Source of the DNA: Agromyces sp. LHK192
GTDB lineage: Bacteria > Actinomycetota > Actinomycetes > Actinomycetales > Microbacteriaceae
DNA: 64,000 nt
Direction: 5' to 3'
Assembly: GCF_004006235.1 (NCBI RefSeq)
Contig: NZ_CP034753.1
Span: forward strand, 3,348,001 to 3,412,000
Shown: positions 40,576 through 49,553 of the stretch, in pieces
How the letters are laid out: each line of letters starts with the position of its first letter
How positions within the stretch are numbered: position 1 is the stretch's first letter
Program-made: the position numbers and the translations under genes
The notes under the pieces: model-generated
What the model was told of the DNA's origin: nothing
Database searches by the model: none
Seen by the model: only the letters and a program-made list of their open reading frames with translations

Positions 40576-42126
40576 ATGAGCCAGGACCAGCGCATCGCAT
40601 TCCACCTCGCCGACGGCGTCGACGACTGGCGGGTGCTCTACTGCGGACCGGTCGCGTGCTTCGAGACCGCGTCGCTGCAGGATGCCGCCGCGTTCGCAGT
40701 CGCGATCGCGGGGCTCGACGAGCTCGATGGTCTCGACAAGCTCGACCGCCGAGATGCCCCACCGCTCATCGACGTGCGCCCCAACGGGGTCACGATCCGC
40801 CTCACCGCCGACGTGCTCGACCTCGAGGCATCCGGTGCGGCTACCGCCGCTGCCCGGGCCCGAGCGATCTCCGACCTCGCGCGGCAGCGCGGCCTCACCC
40901 CGCGACCCGATCGGCTGCAAGACACCCAGGTCGCGATCGCCACCGTCGCGCCGGTCGGCGAGGTGCTCCCCTTCTGGCGGGCTGTGCTCGGCTACGACGA
41001 CCACACCGCCGACGACCTCGTGGATCCCCGCGGACGCGGACCGACCGTGTGGTTCCAGCAGCTCGACCCGGCGCGGAGCGACTCGCGCGGCCGCACGCTG
41101 CGACACGCGATGCACGTCGACCTCGCGGTGCCGCGCGAGCAACTGCGCGCTCGCCTCGCCGAAGCGCTCGCCGAACACGGGCGAGTGGTCGTCGACCTCG
41201 GGCCGCGCTACCAGACGTTCGCCGACCCGGCGGGCAACAAGGTCGACCTCGTCAGTTGGCCCGACCTGCCGGTGCACCAGGACGACGCACACCGATACGA
41301 CGAGCGCGACTTCGACGCCGACGGTACGCCCGGGTCGCGATCGGGTACGGGCACTCCCGCGACGCCGGCGGCCGGCACACGGACGACCGGCCGGCCGCTC
41401 GACCCGGGCGCCGGCGCCGCCGAAGCCCCCGACACCGCCGGAGCCGCCGACACCACCCGCATCACCTTCGACGAAGCCGCCGTCGAGGCCGCGTGGATGG
41501 CGTTCCGCGAGGCATCCGACCTCGACGACTGGCCGATCGTGTTCTCGGGCCCGTCGACGTGGTTCGCCACCGAGTCGCTCGCGCGCAGCGCCGAACTCGC
41601 GGCCCACCTCGCCGCGGTCGATGGCGCCGAGCGGCTCGACCTCGACGTGCGCGCCGGGGGCCTCGCGGTGCGGCTCGTCCGCGACCTCAGCGGCATGGAC
41701 GAGACGCACCTCGATCTCGCGCGGCGTCTCTCGGCAGCCGCGCACGAGTTCGGCGTCGAGGCCGACCCGAGCCGCGTGCAGACCATGCAGATCGCGATCG
41801 CATCGCACCCCGAAGACGACGTGCGCCCGTTCTGGCGCGAGCTGTTCCGCTACCGCGAACTCGGCGACGAAGACCTCGTCAGCCCGCACGGGCGGGGGCC
41901 GAACCTGTGGTTCCAGTCCCTCGCCGAGGGCAAGGCGCTGCGTCACGCGTTCCACCTCGACGTCTCGGTGCCGCTCGCGATCGGGCAGGCGAGAGTGGAT
42001 GCCGCGCTGGCCGCGGGCGGCCGCATCGCCGACCAGCGCGACGGCGCCTGGTGGACGCTCGCCGACCCCGTCGGCAACAAGGTCGACATCGCGGTCTGGG
42101 CCGACCGCGGCGGCCGCATCGACTGA
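40576..42126 (+). CDS. Duplicated PCD-like plus VOC (glyoxalase-like) protein
   Basis: A 516-residue protein made of two similar halves. Each has a pterin-carbinolamine-dehydratase-like N-part and a VOC N-terminal-type domain. Half 1: DWRVLYCGPVACFETASLQD, IDVRPNGVTIRLTAD, then PFWRAVLGYDD, RGRGPTVWFQQLD, ADPAGNKVDLVSW. Half 2: DWPIVFSGPSTWFATESLAR, LDVRAGGLAVRLVRD, then PFWRELFRYRE, HGRGPNLWFQSL, ADPVGNKVDIAVW. The halves are joined by a Gly/Pro/Thr linker (about 248-290). The two VOC halves may form one paired active site. Catalytic activity is not established. ATG 40576 lies behind AAGGAAGG. Confidence 0.83.
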   Translation: MSQDQRIAFHLADGVDDWRVLYCGPVACFETASLQDAAAFAVAIAGLDELDGLDKLDRRDAPPLIDVRPNGVTIRLTADVLDLEASGAATAAARARAISDLARQRGLTPRPDRLQDTQVAIATVAPVGEVLPFWRAVLGYDDHTADDLVDPRGRGPTVWFQQLDPARSDSRGRTLRHAMHVDLAVPREQLRARLAEALAEHGRVVVDLGPRYQTFADPAGNKVDLVSWPDLPVHQDDAHRYDERDFDADGTPGSRSGTGTPATPAAGTRTTGRPLDPGAGAAEAPDTAGAADTTRITFDEAAVEAAWMAFREASDLDDWPIVFSGPSTWFATESLARSAELAAHLAAVDGAERLDLDVRAGGLAVRLVRDLSGMDETHLDLARRLSAAAHEFGVEADPSRVQTMQIAIASHPEDDVRPFWRELFRYRELGDEDLVSPHGRGPNLWFQSLAEGKALRHAFHLDVSVPLAIGQARVDAALAAGGRIADQRDGAWWTLADPVGNKVDIAVWADRGGRID

Positions 42127-42185
42127 CCCAGCCGGCCTACGACGCAGCCGGCCCGCGAAGAGACAACCGCAGAGAGGGCGGAACC

Positions 42186-42545
42186 ATGACCGACGAACAC
42201 CTGACCGACGAACGACCGGATGTCCCGGCGGCGCTGCGCGCCTTCATCGACACGACGAATCGCGGCGACACCGACGCGTTCCTGGCGGTCTTCACCGACG
42301 ACGCCTCACTCGACGACTGGGGCCGGGTGTTCCACGGTCGCGACGGCATCGCGTCGTGGAACGAGACCGACAACATCGGCAAGCAGTCGCACTTCGAACT
42401 CGTCGGCGTCGAGCCGACCGATGACCCCGACACGGTCATTGCGACGCTCGAGGTCTCGGGCAACGGCTACAACGGCACCGGGCCCATCACGTTCACCTCG
42501 GTCGGCGACCGGCTCAGCCGGGTGGTCATCGCGCCCACCGACTGA
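42186..42545 (+). CDS. SnoaL-like (NTF2 fold) protein
   Basis: A 119-residue single-domain protein: ALRAFIDTTNRGDTDAFLAV, FTDDASLDDWGRVFHG, and strands TVIATLEVSGNGYNGTGPIT are the SnoaL/NTF2-like pattern. Such proteins may be isomerases, hydrolases or simple binding proteins. Start at ATG 42186 behind GAGGGCGG, 59 nt after the PCD-VOC gene and likely in the same transcript. Confidence 0.82.
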   Translation: MTDEHLTDERPDVPAALRAFIDTTNRGDTDAFLAVFTDDASLDDWGRVFHGRDGIASWNETDNIGKQSHFELVGVEPTDDPDTVIATLEVSGNGYNGTGPITFTSVGDRLSRVVIAPTD

Positions 42546-42580
42546 GCCCGGGCCGGCGGCGGCCGGACTCCCCCGTCTGC

Positions 42581-43561
42581 CTACCCGACCACCGGAGACG
42601 CGGCGAGGTCGACCGCCGACCGGGCGAGTTCCGCGAGATCGGATGCCGCGAGCCCGGGCCATCCGTGCAGGTGCTCGGTCCAGGCCGCGGGCACGGCCGA
42701 CGCACCCCGGTGCGCACCGGCGAGCGAACCGGCGATCGCCGCGACCGTGTCGGTGTCGTTGCCGCAGCGCACCGCGCGCTCGATCGAGTCGGCGAAGTCG
42801 GCACCGTGGTGGATCGCGCTCCACGCCGCCTGCAACGCGGCGACGACCCAGCCCTTGCCGCCCGGGACATCCCGCGTCAGCAGCGTCGCCTCCGCGACGT
42901 CGATGCGCTCGAGCCACAGCGCCCGCCGCTCGGCAGGCAGCGCCTCCACCTGCGCACGCAGGTCGAGCTCACCCGTGCGGATCGCGTGCCGGATCGCCAG
43001 CGACCAGATGACGGATGCGTCGCCCGCATCATCCTCGAAATGCGTGAGCTCCGACACCCGGCGAGCCGCCGCGGCCAGCGCGGCCTCCTCGCCGTCGCCG
43101 AGGTAGCCGAGCGCGAGCGGCCCGGTGCGCATCAGCGAGCCGTTGCCGCCCGATCGGCCCGTCTCGTCGTGCACGGCCTTCGCCGCAGCACGAGCGGATG
43201 CCTCCGTCGCCGGCGTGGCCGAAGCATCCGACAGCAGGCCCAGCATGCGGCGCGTCTGGATGCCGACGTCCTTCGCGGTGCGCGACCAGTCCTTCCACGC
43301 GAGCACGACCCGGCCGAGCACCAGCGGGTCGTCGAACCGGTTGCCGGCCGCGAGTTCCTGCAGCAGCGGTACGGCCATCGACGTGTCGTCGGTCCACTCG
43401 CCGAGCTCCCACGGGCCGCCGGCGTGCATCGTGACCGGCACCTCGTCGGCCAGCGGCGGCTTGAACTCGTACGGTGCGCCGAGCGCATCACCGGCCGCCG
43501 AGCCGATCACGGCTCCGATCGCGCGGTCGAGTACGGCTGCGTCAACCATCGGATGTCCCAT
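42581..43561 (-). CDS. ADP-ribosylglycohydrolase family protein
   Basis: A 326-residue ARH/DraG-like hydrolase. The two Mg2+-binding motifs are intact: GEWTDDTSM (54-62) and GNDTDTVAAIAG near residue 265. The N-terminus RAIGAVIGSAAGDALGAPYE is typical of the family. It removes ADP-ribose from proteins, nucleic acids or small molecules; the target is unknown. A second ATG at 43549 is equally plausible as start. The start overlaps the end of the upstream membrane-protein gene, so they are coupled. Confidence 0.9.
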   Translation of the reverse strand: MGHPMVDAAVLDRAIGAVIGSAAGDALGAPYEFKPPLADEVPVTMHAGGPWELGEWTDDTSMAVPLLQELAAGNRFDDPLVLGRVVLAWKDWSRTAKDVGIQTRRMLGLLSDASATPATEASARAAAKAVHDETGRSGGNGSLMRTGPLALGYLGDGEEAALAAAARRVSELTHFEDDAGDASVIWSLAIRHAIRTGELDLRAQVEALPAERRALWLERIDVAEATLLTRDVPGGKGWVVAALQAAWSAIHHGADFADSIERAVRCGNDTDTVAAIAGSLAGAHRGASAVPAAWTEHLHGWPGLAASDLAELARSAVDLAASPVVG

Positions 43562-44534
43562 CGTTCGAGGTCTGATCGTTCGCGGGCTGAGCGTTCGAGT
43601 TCCGATCGGTGCGGTCGGCTGCGGATGCCGCGCTGCCGCTCCGGGTCACCGCCGAGGCGCGCGCCGGGGGCCACTGCTTCGGCAGCCAGTCGCTGGTGCG
43701 CTCGCTCACCATGTGCCACCCGGGCACCGCGTCGGCAGGCGGTTGCTCCCCGGTTCCCGTCGCCGGTGTGACGTGCTCGAGCATGTCGTCGCGCATGCGC
43801 ACGACCTCGGCCCGGTCGCCGCGCTCGGCGAAGACCCGCTCGAGTTCGGCCCGCAAGCTCGCCCGCTCGACGGCGAGATCGGCCAGCACCAGGCGCCGGG
43901 CGTCGGACTCGGCGGCATCCAGTTCAGCGGTCGCGGCGGGATCGCGGTGTCGCCCGATCGCGAACACGATCACGGCGAGCACCAGGCCGGCGATGCCGGC
44001 GAGCAGGAGCGGGGTGACCGACGGACCGGCGTCACCGGGCCACGCGATCCAGGTCAGCGCCCAGCCCCCGAGCAGCACGCCCGCGACCTGCGCCTGGTAC
44101 GACGTCGGCCGGGGCACCGGCCGGCCGATCGTCAGCAGCGACGCGACGAACATGGCAAGGCCGATGATCGCGGTGCACAGCGCTCCCGCCTCCGGCAGCG
44201 GATCGACGTTGTGCGCTCCGCGGCCGAATCCGAGCATCGCGAGCGGCGCCACCATCGCGAACACGAGGATGAGCACGACGATTGGCACGAGTCCGCCCTT
44301 CGGGCTGCGGATGCCGTACCGCGCACGCAGCAGCTGCCCCACACGCCGGCGCGCACGGTCCGAGACCTGCAGGGACTCCTGCCAGACCCGGCCGGCGACC
44401 TCGCTCAAGCCCAGCCGCGCGAACAGCGCGTACTCGACGGACGCGGGCGTCGCCGACTGCGCGGCCGTCCGGCGCCTGCGCTCCCAGTTCCGGTCCTCCG
44501 CGCTGAGCTCCCGTTCGGGCTGGCGGTCGGGCAT
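43542..44534 (-). CDS. Membrane protein with four helices and charged C-terminal domain
   Basis: Not recognised. A 330-residue protein. A basic N-terminal domain (LSAEDRNWERRRRTAAQSAT and QVSDRARRRVGQLLRARYG) precedes four helices (about 80-200: LVPIVVLILVFAMVAPLAML and others). A coiled-coil-like cytoplasmic tail (LDAAESDARRLVLADLAVER, RAELERVFAERGDRAEVVRM) ends in a low-complexity Asn/Ser/Thr/Asp segment. ATG 44534 follows AGGACC. It overlaps the ADP-ribosylglycohydrolase gene by 20 bp. Confidence 0.65.
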   Translation of the reverse strand: MPDRQPERELSAEDRNWERRRRTAAQSATPASVEYALFARLGLSEVAGRVWQESLQVSDRARRRVGQLLRARYGIRSPKGGLVPIVVLILVFAMVAPLAMLGFGRGAHNVDPLPEAGALCTAIIGLAMFVASLLTIGRPVPRPTSYQAQVAGVLLGGWALTWIAWPGDAGPSVTPLLLAGIAGLVLAVIVFAIGRHRDPAATAELDAAESDARRLVLADLAVERASLRAELERVFAERGDRAEVVRMRDDMLEHVTPATGTGEQPPADAVPGWHMVSERTSDWLPKQWPPARASAVTRSGSAASAADRTDRNSNAQPANDQTSNDGTSDG

Positions 44535-44652
44535 CGTGGTCCTCGGGCTCGGCGGGTGCACGCGCGTCGACGCGACCCGATCATCCTATGTACGTCCGAC
44601 AGGCATGGCGGCTCCACGGTGCGCGGGGCAGCTGACCGCACGGTCGTCGCCC

Positions 44653-44711
44653 GCGCGCGGACGCGAATGGTCGCTGCTGCCGACGAACTCCGACCATTCG
44701 CGTCCGCGCGC
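44653..44711. repeat. Palindromic element, copy 1 (21-bp perfect arms)
   Basis: Arms 44653-44673 and 44691-44711 are perfect reverse complements containing CGCGCGGACGCGAATGGTCG, with a 17-bp spacer. It lies in the 294-bp divergent gap 44535-44827, which holds no other recognisable element. Related copies are at 45749-45805 and 51588-51616. Confidence 0.85.
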
Positions 44712-44827
44712 AGCTCGGGCAGGGGGCGGAGGCAGGTGCGAGCGATCCGTCATGAACACCGTCGCGACCGTTCGGGTTCCGTATGCGATGCAGACGGGAG
44801 GACTCCTCCGGTGCTGGGCTGGGCGGC

Positions 44828-45808
44828 ATGGACCACACCGAACCCACCATCCTGATCACCGGCGCGACGGGCGCGATCGGCTTCGAGACCGCACGACGGC
44901 TCGCCGAGGCCGGAGCGCACGTCGTCGTGCACGGACCCACGCTCGCGGAGGCATCCGCCGCGACCGGCCGACTCGAGGACCTCGGCGTCGACACCGATCG
45001 GCTGAGCGCGATCGGCGCGGACTTCGCCGACCTGTCGGCCGTCGTCGGGATGGCCGCCGAGGTGCGCGAGCGATTCGATCGCATCGACGTGCTCGTGCAC
45101 GCGGCCGCCGTCCCCGGACCCGACGGCCGCACGCTCACCGGCGACGGCAACGAGCTCGCGTTCCAGGTGAACCACCTCGCGTCGTACCTGCTGACCCGCC
45201 TCCTCATCGACCGGCTCGGCCGAGCGGATGCCCCGGGCCGCGTCGTCTCCGTCTCGTCGAACCTGCACGTCGGCGCCAACCTCGACTGGGCCGACCTGCA
45301 GCGCGCCCGCAACTACGCGCCGCTGCCCGCCTACGCGCAGTCGCAGCTCGCACTCACGATGTTCACGACGGCGCTCGCGCGGCGGCATCCCGAGCTGGAT
45401 GCCGTGAGCCTCCACCCCGGGCTGGCCGAGTCGCCGATCCTGCACCACTACGGGCGGGTCGGCGAGCCCGCGGCCGACGTCGCCGGACGCGTCGCGCGAC
45501 TCTGCGACCAGCGGCTCGACGTCGAGTCGGGCGCCTACGTCGACCGCATCATCCTCGCCCGCACGGCACCCCTCGCGGCGAACCCGCGCGCACTCGACCG
45601 CCTCTGGAGGCGAGCGCACGGCTCGTCGGCCTCGACGCGGCAGCACCCGCCGCCGTCTGAGGCGTCAACCGAGGGCGGACCTGCACCCGACGGCATCCCA
45701 TCGTCGTTCCGTGGAGCGGCCGGGTCGTGCGCGCGACCCGGCCGTCTCCGCGCGGGCCCGAATGGTCGCCGACCGGCTCGGATTCCGACTATCTGCGTCC
45801 GCGCGTAG
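44828..45808 (+). CDS. Short-chain dehydrogenase-like protein with Lys-to-Gln change in YxxxK
   Basis: A 326-residue protein with an SDR Rossmann fold. TGATGAIG (11-18) binds the cofactor, HAAA replaces NNAG, Ser143/144 is in SVSSN and Tyr169 is present, but the fourth residue after it is Gln173 instead of the catalytic Lys (YAQSQ). Activity may be reduced or the protein may have another role. It ends about 45 residues later than usual SDRs; the extra tail is translated from the palindromic element at 45749-45805. The start has a poor ribosome site. Both flanks carry copies of the palindrome. Confidence 0.82.
   Translation: MDHTEPTILITGATGAIGFETARRLAEAGAHVVVHGPTLAEASAATGRLEDLGVDTDRLSAIGADFADLSAVVGMAAEVRERFDRIDVLVHAAAVPGPDGRTLTGDGNELAFQVNHLASYLLTRLLIDRLGRADAPGRVVSVSSNLHVGANLDWADLQRARNYAPLPAYAQSQLALTMFTTALARRHPELDAVSLHPGLAESPILHHYGRVGEPAADVAGRVARLCDQRLDVESGAYVDRIILARTAPLAANPRALDRLWRRAHGSSASTRQHPPPSEASTEGGPAPDGIPSSFRGAAGSCARPGRLRAGPNGRRPARIPTICVRA
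45749..45805. repeat. Palindromic element, copy 2 (degenerate)
   Basis: Arms 45749-45768 and 45786-45805 match copy 1 imperfectly and keep the same 20-17-20 layout. The element overlaps the 3' end of the SDR gene and lies between convergent genes. Confidence 0.75.
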
Positions 45809-45843
45809 GTGGTGGAGTGCACCGGCGTCGGCACCGACGCCCG

Positions 45844-46770
45844 CTACCAGTCGGCGGGGTTCCTCGGGTAAGGGCCCTCGCCCACGATCACGGTGATGCC
45901 CGCCGCGACCGCGCCGAGCAGCATCGCGACGACGAGCTCCAGACCCGACGGGGTGGATGCCGCGCCGAGCGCCACCCACGGTGCGACGAGCGCAGCGGCC
46001 GTCAGCAGCGTGGTCGCCAGTCCGTGCAGCCAGCGCGACGAACCCCAGGCAACGGCCAGCAGCACGACGGCGACCGCCCACGCCGCACCGGCGAACGCCG
46101 GCATGGCGTTGAGCAGCGCGGAGAACATCGAGTCGCCGAGGCCCGGCTCGACGAACAGCGCCCGGTGGATGGGCTGCCACACCACGGCGATCACCGCCGC
46201 GACCGCCGCTGCCGTGACGCCGAGCCATCCCGGCGTCAGCCGGGTGTCGGGCCGCACCGGGCCGGCTGCGCCGATCGCGCTCAGCGCCCGCCGCCGATGC
46301 CGGCGCCTGAGCTCCACCGAGGCCCACAGCGCGAGTGCGACCGAGCCGCCGACGATCACGGCGCTCACGGGCGGCAGGTACACCATCACGAGGTTCGGGG
46401 CATAGGTCGCAAGCAGCCAGAGCCCGCCGCCGACGAGCAGGCCGGTCGCGAGCGCGAGAACGGCATGCGGCACCCGCGGAGCACCCGCACGGTACACGCC
46501 GAACGCGAGGGCTGCCGCGATCGGCGCGACGACGAGGCTGAGCACGACGACGACGATCCACACGTACTCGGCCCCGGGGCGCATCGAGTACTGCGCGAGC
46601 ACCGCCGCTTGCAGCGACACGAACGACACCCCGGCAGCGACCAGCGTCGCGAGGCCGAGCTCGGCGCGGTCGCGCGTCGCCTCCTGTACACCCGCGGCCG
46701 ACTGCCAGAGCGGCTCGTCGTCGATGACCAAGGCTGCCTCCGGCGTCGCGGCGGGTGGAGCGGACGTCAC
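45844..46770 (-). CDS. Polytopic membrane protein
   Basis: Not recognised. A 308-residue protein with about eight hydrophobic helices (for example LGLATLVAAGVSFVSLQAAV, VWIVVVVLSLVVAPIAAALA, AVLALATGLLVGGGLWLLAT). A cytoplasmic Arg-rich loop (ELRRRHRRRALSA) divides it in two. There are no transporter signatures. The N-terminal 30 residues are acidic. GTG 46770 is chosen for the GGGGGG ribosome-like site; upstream in-frame codons are less likely. It is divergent from the dicarboxylate symporter gene. Confidence 0.65.
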   Translation of the reverse strand: MTSAPPAATPEAALVIDDEPLWQSAAGVQEATRDRAELGLATLVAAGVSFVSLQAAVLAQYSMRPGAEYVWIVVVVLSLVVAPIAAALAFGVYRAGAPRVPHAVLALATGLLVGGGLWLLATYAPNLVMVYLPPVSAVIVGGSVALALWASVELRRRHRRRALSAIGAAGPVRPDTRLTPGWLGVTAAAVAAVIAVVWQPIHRALFVEPGLGDSMFSALLNAMPAFAGAAWAVAVVLLAVAWGSSRWLHGLATTLLTAAALVAPWVALGAASTPSGLELVVAMLLGAVAAGITVIVGEGPYPRNPADW

Positions 46771-46961
46771 GAACCTACCCCCCGGGCCGCCCGTTTCGGC
46801 AGCCACGACGCACGACGACACATGACCTCGGATGACTCCGGCGGGCGCCGACGACCTGCCCGAAGGCCCCGAGATGACCCCGGATGACCCGGATCCGCGT
46901 CGTATTCCGTAACCGGCATTCACGGCGCGACACGGCGCACGGGGCGCGCTCCGGCCGGGGA

Positions 46962-46967
46962 TACGTT
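46962..46967 (+). promoter_or_regulatory. -10 hexamer TACGTT upstream of the symporter gene
   Basis: TACGTT ends 7 nt before an ATG at 46975 that opens a 19-codon ORF, and 50 nt before the symporter start. Confidence 0.45.
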
Positions 46968-46974
46968 CGGCCGC

Positions 46975-47034
46975 ATGCACCTCGCCGTTCCTTCCCCGCA
47001 CACCACGACGCCATCGGATGCCCGCCGTGGCTGA
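46975..47034 (+). CDS. Possible leaderless leader peptide (19 codons)
   Basis: An ATG at 46975 directly behind a -10 hexamer opens a short frame (HLAVPSPHTTTPSDARRG). Its TGA at 47032-47034 lies inside the symporter gene, overlapping that gene's first codons by 17 bp. It may be a small leaderless ORF that couples or dampens symporter translation. There is no independent support. Confidence 0.3.
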   Translation: MHLAVPSPHTTTPSDARRG

Positions 47035-48538
47035 GCTCGACTGGCTCTCGATCGCGGCGCTCGCGACGACCGCCGTGCTGTTCGCCGGACTGGTGCTGCT
47101 GCGCCGCATCCGGGCATCCTTCACCGTGCTCACGGTCGTCGCCCTGTTCCTCGGCGTCGACGTCGGTCTCCTCTTCCGCGGGCACGTCGCGTACGTCGAC
47201 GTCATCGGCACCGTCTACGTGAACGTCATCACGGCGATCGTCGCGCCGCTGATCGTCATCTCGGTGCTGTCGAGCGTCACCTCGCTCGGCAGCGTCGCGA
47301 AGCTTCGCTCGATCGGCCTGAGCTCGGTGTTCTGGCTGCTGCTGACCAACTTCATCGCGATCCTGCTCACCCTCGGACTCGCACTCGCCACCGGGGTCGG
47401 CACCGGCGCCCAGCTCGACCTGGACGGCACCGACGGCGCCGCACTCGAGAACCTGCAGCGCCCGCTCGACGAGGTCGTCGTCGGGCTGTTCCCCTCGAAC
47501 GTCGTCGGCGACATCGCGTCGAACAACATCATCGCGATCATCCTCTTCACAGTGCTGGTCGCCGTCTCGTACCTGCTGGTGGCCGACCGCAAGCCCGAGA
47601 AGGTCAGGGCGTTCAAGGACGTCGTCGAGGCCACGCGCCGCGTGCTGTTCAAGGCGGTGGGCTTCATCATCGCGCTGACCCCGTTCGCGGTGCTCGCGCT
47701 CTCGGCGTCGACGACCTCGGTCGCGATCACCCGCATCGAGACCGCGCTGTCGCTCGTCGGGGTGCTGGTCATCGCCGTCGTCGCGTGCTTCGTCGACGCG
47801 TACCTGGTGAACGGGGTGCTCGTGAAGGTGTTCGCCGACCTCAACCCCGTGCGCTTCTTCCGGCTGATCACGCCGCCGCAGTACACCGCGTTCACCACGC
47901 AGTCGAGCATCGGCACGCTGCCGCTGACGATCGCGACGCTCACCCGCAAGGTCGGCGTCTCGCCGGAGGTCGCGGGGTTCACCGCGCCGATCGGCACGAC
48001 GATCGGTATGCCGGGCTGCGCGGGCATCTGGCCGACCCTCGTCGCCGTGTTCAGCATCAACGCGCTCGGCATCGAGTACACGCCGCTCGACTACGTCGTG
48101 CTCGTCGCGATGGGCCTGCTCGTGTCGCTCGGCACGGCCGGAGTCCCGGGCACCGCGATCATCACCGCGACGGCCGTGCTCACGGCCGTCGGGCTGCCGG
48201 TCGAGGTGCTCGTGCTGCTCATCCCGATCAGCGCGATCGCCGGAACCGCCAGCACGATGGCGAACGTCACCGCCGCCGCGACCAGCGCCGCGATCGTCGC
48301 GCGCCGTGCCGACGCGCTCGACGACGAGGTCTTCGCCGGCCGACGGGTCATCACCGACGACGGCGACGCGGATGTCGCACCCGAAGCGGATGACGCATCC
48401 GACGCCGTGCACCGGCGCGACCACCACCCGGCGACCGCCCTCGTTCACCACCCCGAACCAGACCGCACCGAGCCACTCCACCCTGAACCCGGCCACCGCC
48501 GCGAGCCCGCGCACCGCACCGAAGGAGCACTCCGATGA
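47018..48538 (+). CDS. Dicarboxylate/amino acid:cation symporter (DAACS family)
   Basis: A 506-residue secondary transporter of the SLC1/GltP type. It has eight helices with the two re-entrant hairpins visible: HP1 in AFTTQSSIGTLPLT and HP2 in GTAGVPGTAIIT. The TM7 counterpart of NMDGT is GTTIGMPGCA, so the cation site is divergent. Imports C4-dicarboxylates or acidic amino acids with Na+ or H+. A 70-residue His/Asp/Pro-rich cytoplasmic tail (RRDHHPATALVHHPEPD) is unusual. No strong ribosome site precedes ATG 47018. It overlaps the next gene by ATGA. Confidence 0.9.
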   Translation: MPAVAELDWLSIAALATTAVLFAGLVLLRRIRASFTVLTVVALFLGVDVGLLFRGHVAYVDVIGTVYVNVITAIVAPLIVISVLSSVTSLGSVAKLRSIGLSSVFWLLLTNFIAILLTLGLALATGVGTGAQLDLDGTDGAALENLQRPLDEVVVGLFPSNVVGDIASNNIIAIILFTVLVAVSYLLVADRKPEKVRAFKDVVEATRRVLFKAVGFIIALTPFAVLALSASTTSVAITRIETALSLVGVLVIAVVACFVDAYLVNGVLVKVFADLNPVRFFRLITPPQYTAFTTQSSIGTLPLTIATLTRKVGVSPEVAGFTAPIGTTIGMPGCAGIWPTLVAVFSINALGIEYTPLDYVVLVAMGLLVSLGTAGVPGTAIITATAVLTAVGLPVEVLVLLIPISAIAGTASTMANVTAAATSAAIVARRADALDDEVFAGRRVITDDGDADVAPEADDASDAVHRRDHHPATALVHHPEPDRTEPLHPEPGHRREPAHRTEGALR

Positions 48539-49507
48539 CCGACCGCCGACGACTCCCGCGCCCGCTGGCCGCCGCGCTCGCGCTCGCGATCTCCGTGCCG
48601 ACGTTCCTGCTCGTGTGGGCGCAGCCCGCCCAGGCTGCGGGCGACGTGTGCGACCTCTGCTCGATCAACTTCGACCTCGGCGCGTGCGACGCGCTCGGCG
48701 GCTACCCGTACGACAGCACGCAGGAGGATCCGCCGCCTGCGATCTCCGGCGGCTCCGCGCCCGCTCCGGCGCCCGAGCCGGCACCGGCGCCCGCCCCGGC
48801 ACCTGCCCGGCGCCCGCACCTGCACCCGCCCCCGCCCCAGCGGCGGCTCGGGCGGAGGCAGCGCATCGGGCACGAGCACGGGTTCCTCGGGTGCTGCCAA
48901 CGGCTCGGCCGGCGCTTCGGCCGGCACCGCAGCGGATGCCGCAGCACCCGCACCGGCGGCCGTGTCGGCGACCGCCCCGGTGGCGCTGGCCGCCCCGAAG
49001 GTCACGGCGAAGGGCTCGACGCTGACCGTCGCCTGGACCGCGGGCGCCGACGGCGGCTCCCCGGTCACCGGGTACAAGCTCGTGCTGAACGGCGGGACGC
49101 CGATCCCGGTGGCGGCCACCGCGACCACCCACACCTTCCCCAAGCTCGGCGCAGGCACGTACCGCGTCAGCGTCATCGCCACGAACGCGATCGGCGACTC
49201 GACGGCGTCCCCGGCGTCGGCGAAGGTGACGCTCACGGGTGCGACCGCGGCCACGACGCCGTCGGAGACCTCGGTCGACACCACGGCCGCGGCATCCGAC
49301 GGCGGCGCGCCGAGCTGGCTGGCCGGCACCGGCATCCTGCTCGCCATCGTCGCGATCGGCGCGCTCGCGCTGCTCGGCCAGCGCGTCCTCAAGCGCCGCG
49401 CGACACCCGCCGCCGCCGGCGCAACCGCCGAAGCCGCGACGACCTCGGTCCCCGACGCAGCAGCCTCGGCCGAGGCATCCGACGGCGCCCGCTCGTCCGA
49501 CCGCTGA
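48535..49507 (+). pseudogene. Surface protein with FN3-like domain and LAGTG sorting signal, reading frame broken twice
   Basis: It begins ATG 48535 with a signal peptide (RRRLPRPLAAALALAISVP) and a Cys-rich segment (DVCDLCSINFDLGACDALGG). A Pro-Ala repeat follows, where the frame changes twice: once between 48807 and 48810 and again between 48833 and 48839. Each change looks like the loss of one C. After both corrections it continues in frame to an FN3-like domain (STLTVAWTAGADGGSPVTGY, from about 48962) and ends with LAGTG, a hydrophobic helix and KRR at 49507. Restored, it would be about 324 residues. Either it is a real pseudogene or phase-variable locus, or the Pro-Ala tract was mis-sequenced. 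Confidence 0.75.
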
Positions 49508-49553
49508 CCAGCCCACCACGCATCCCATCACCGCCCACGAAAGGACCCACCCC

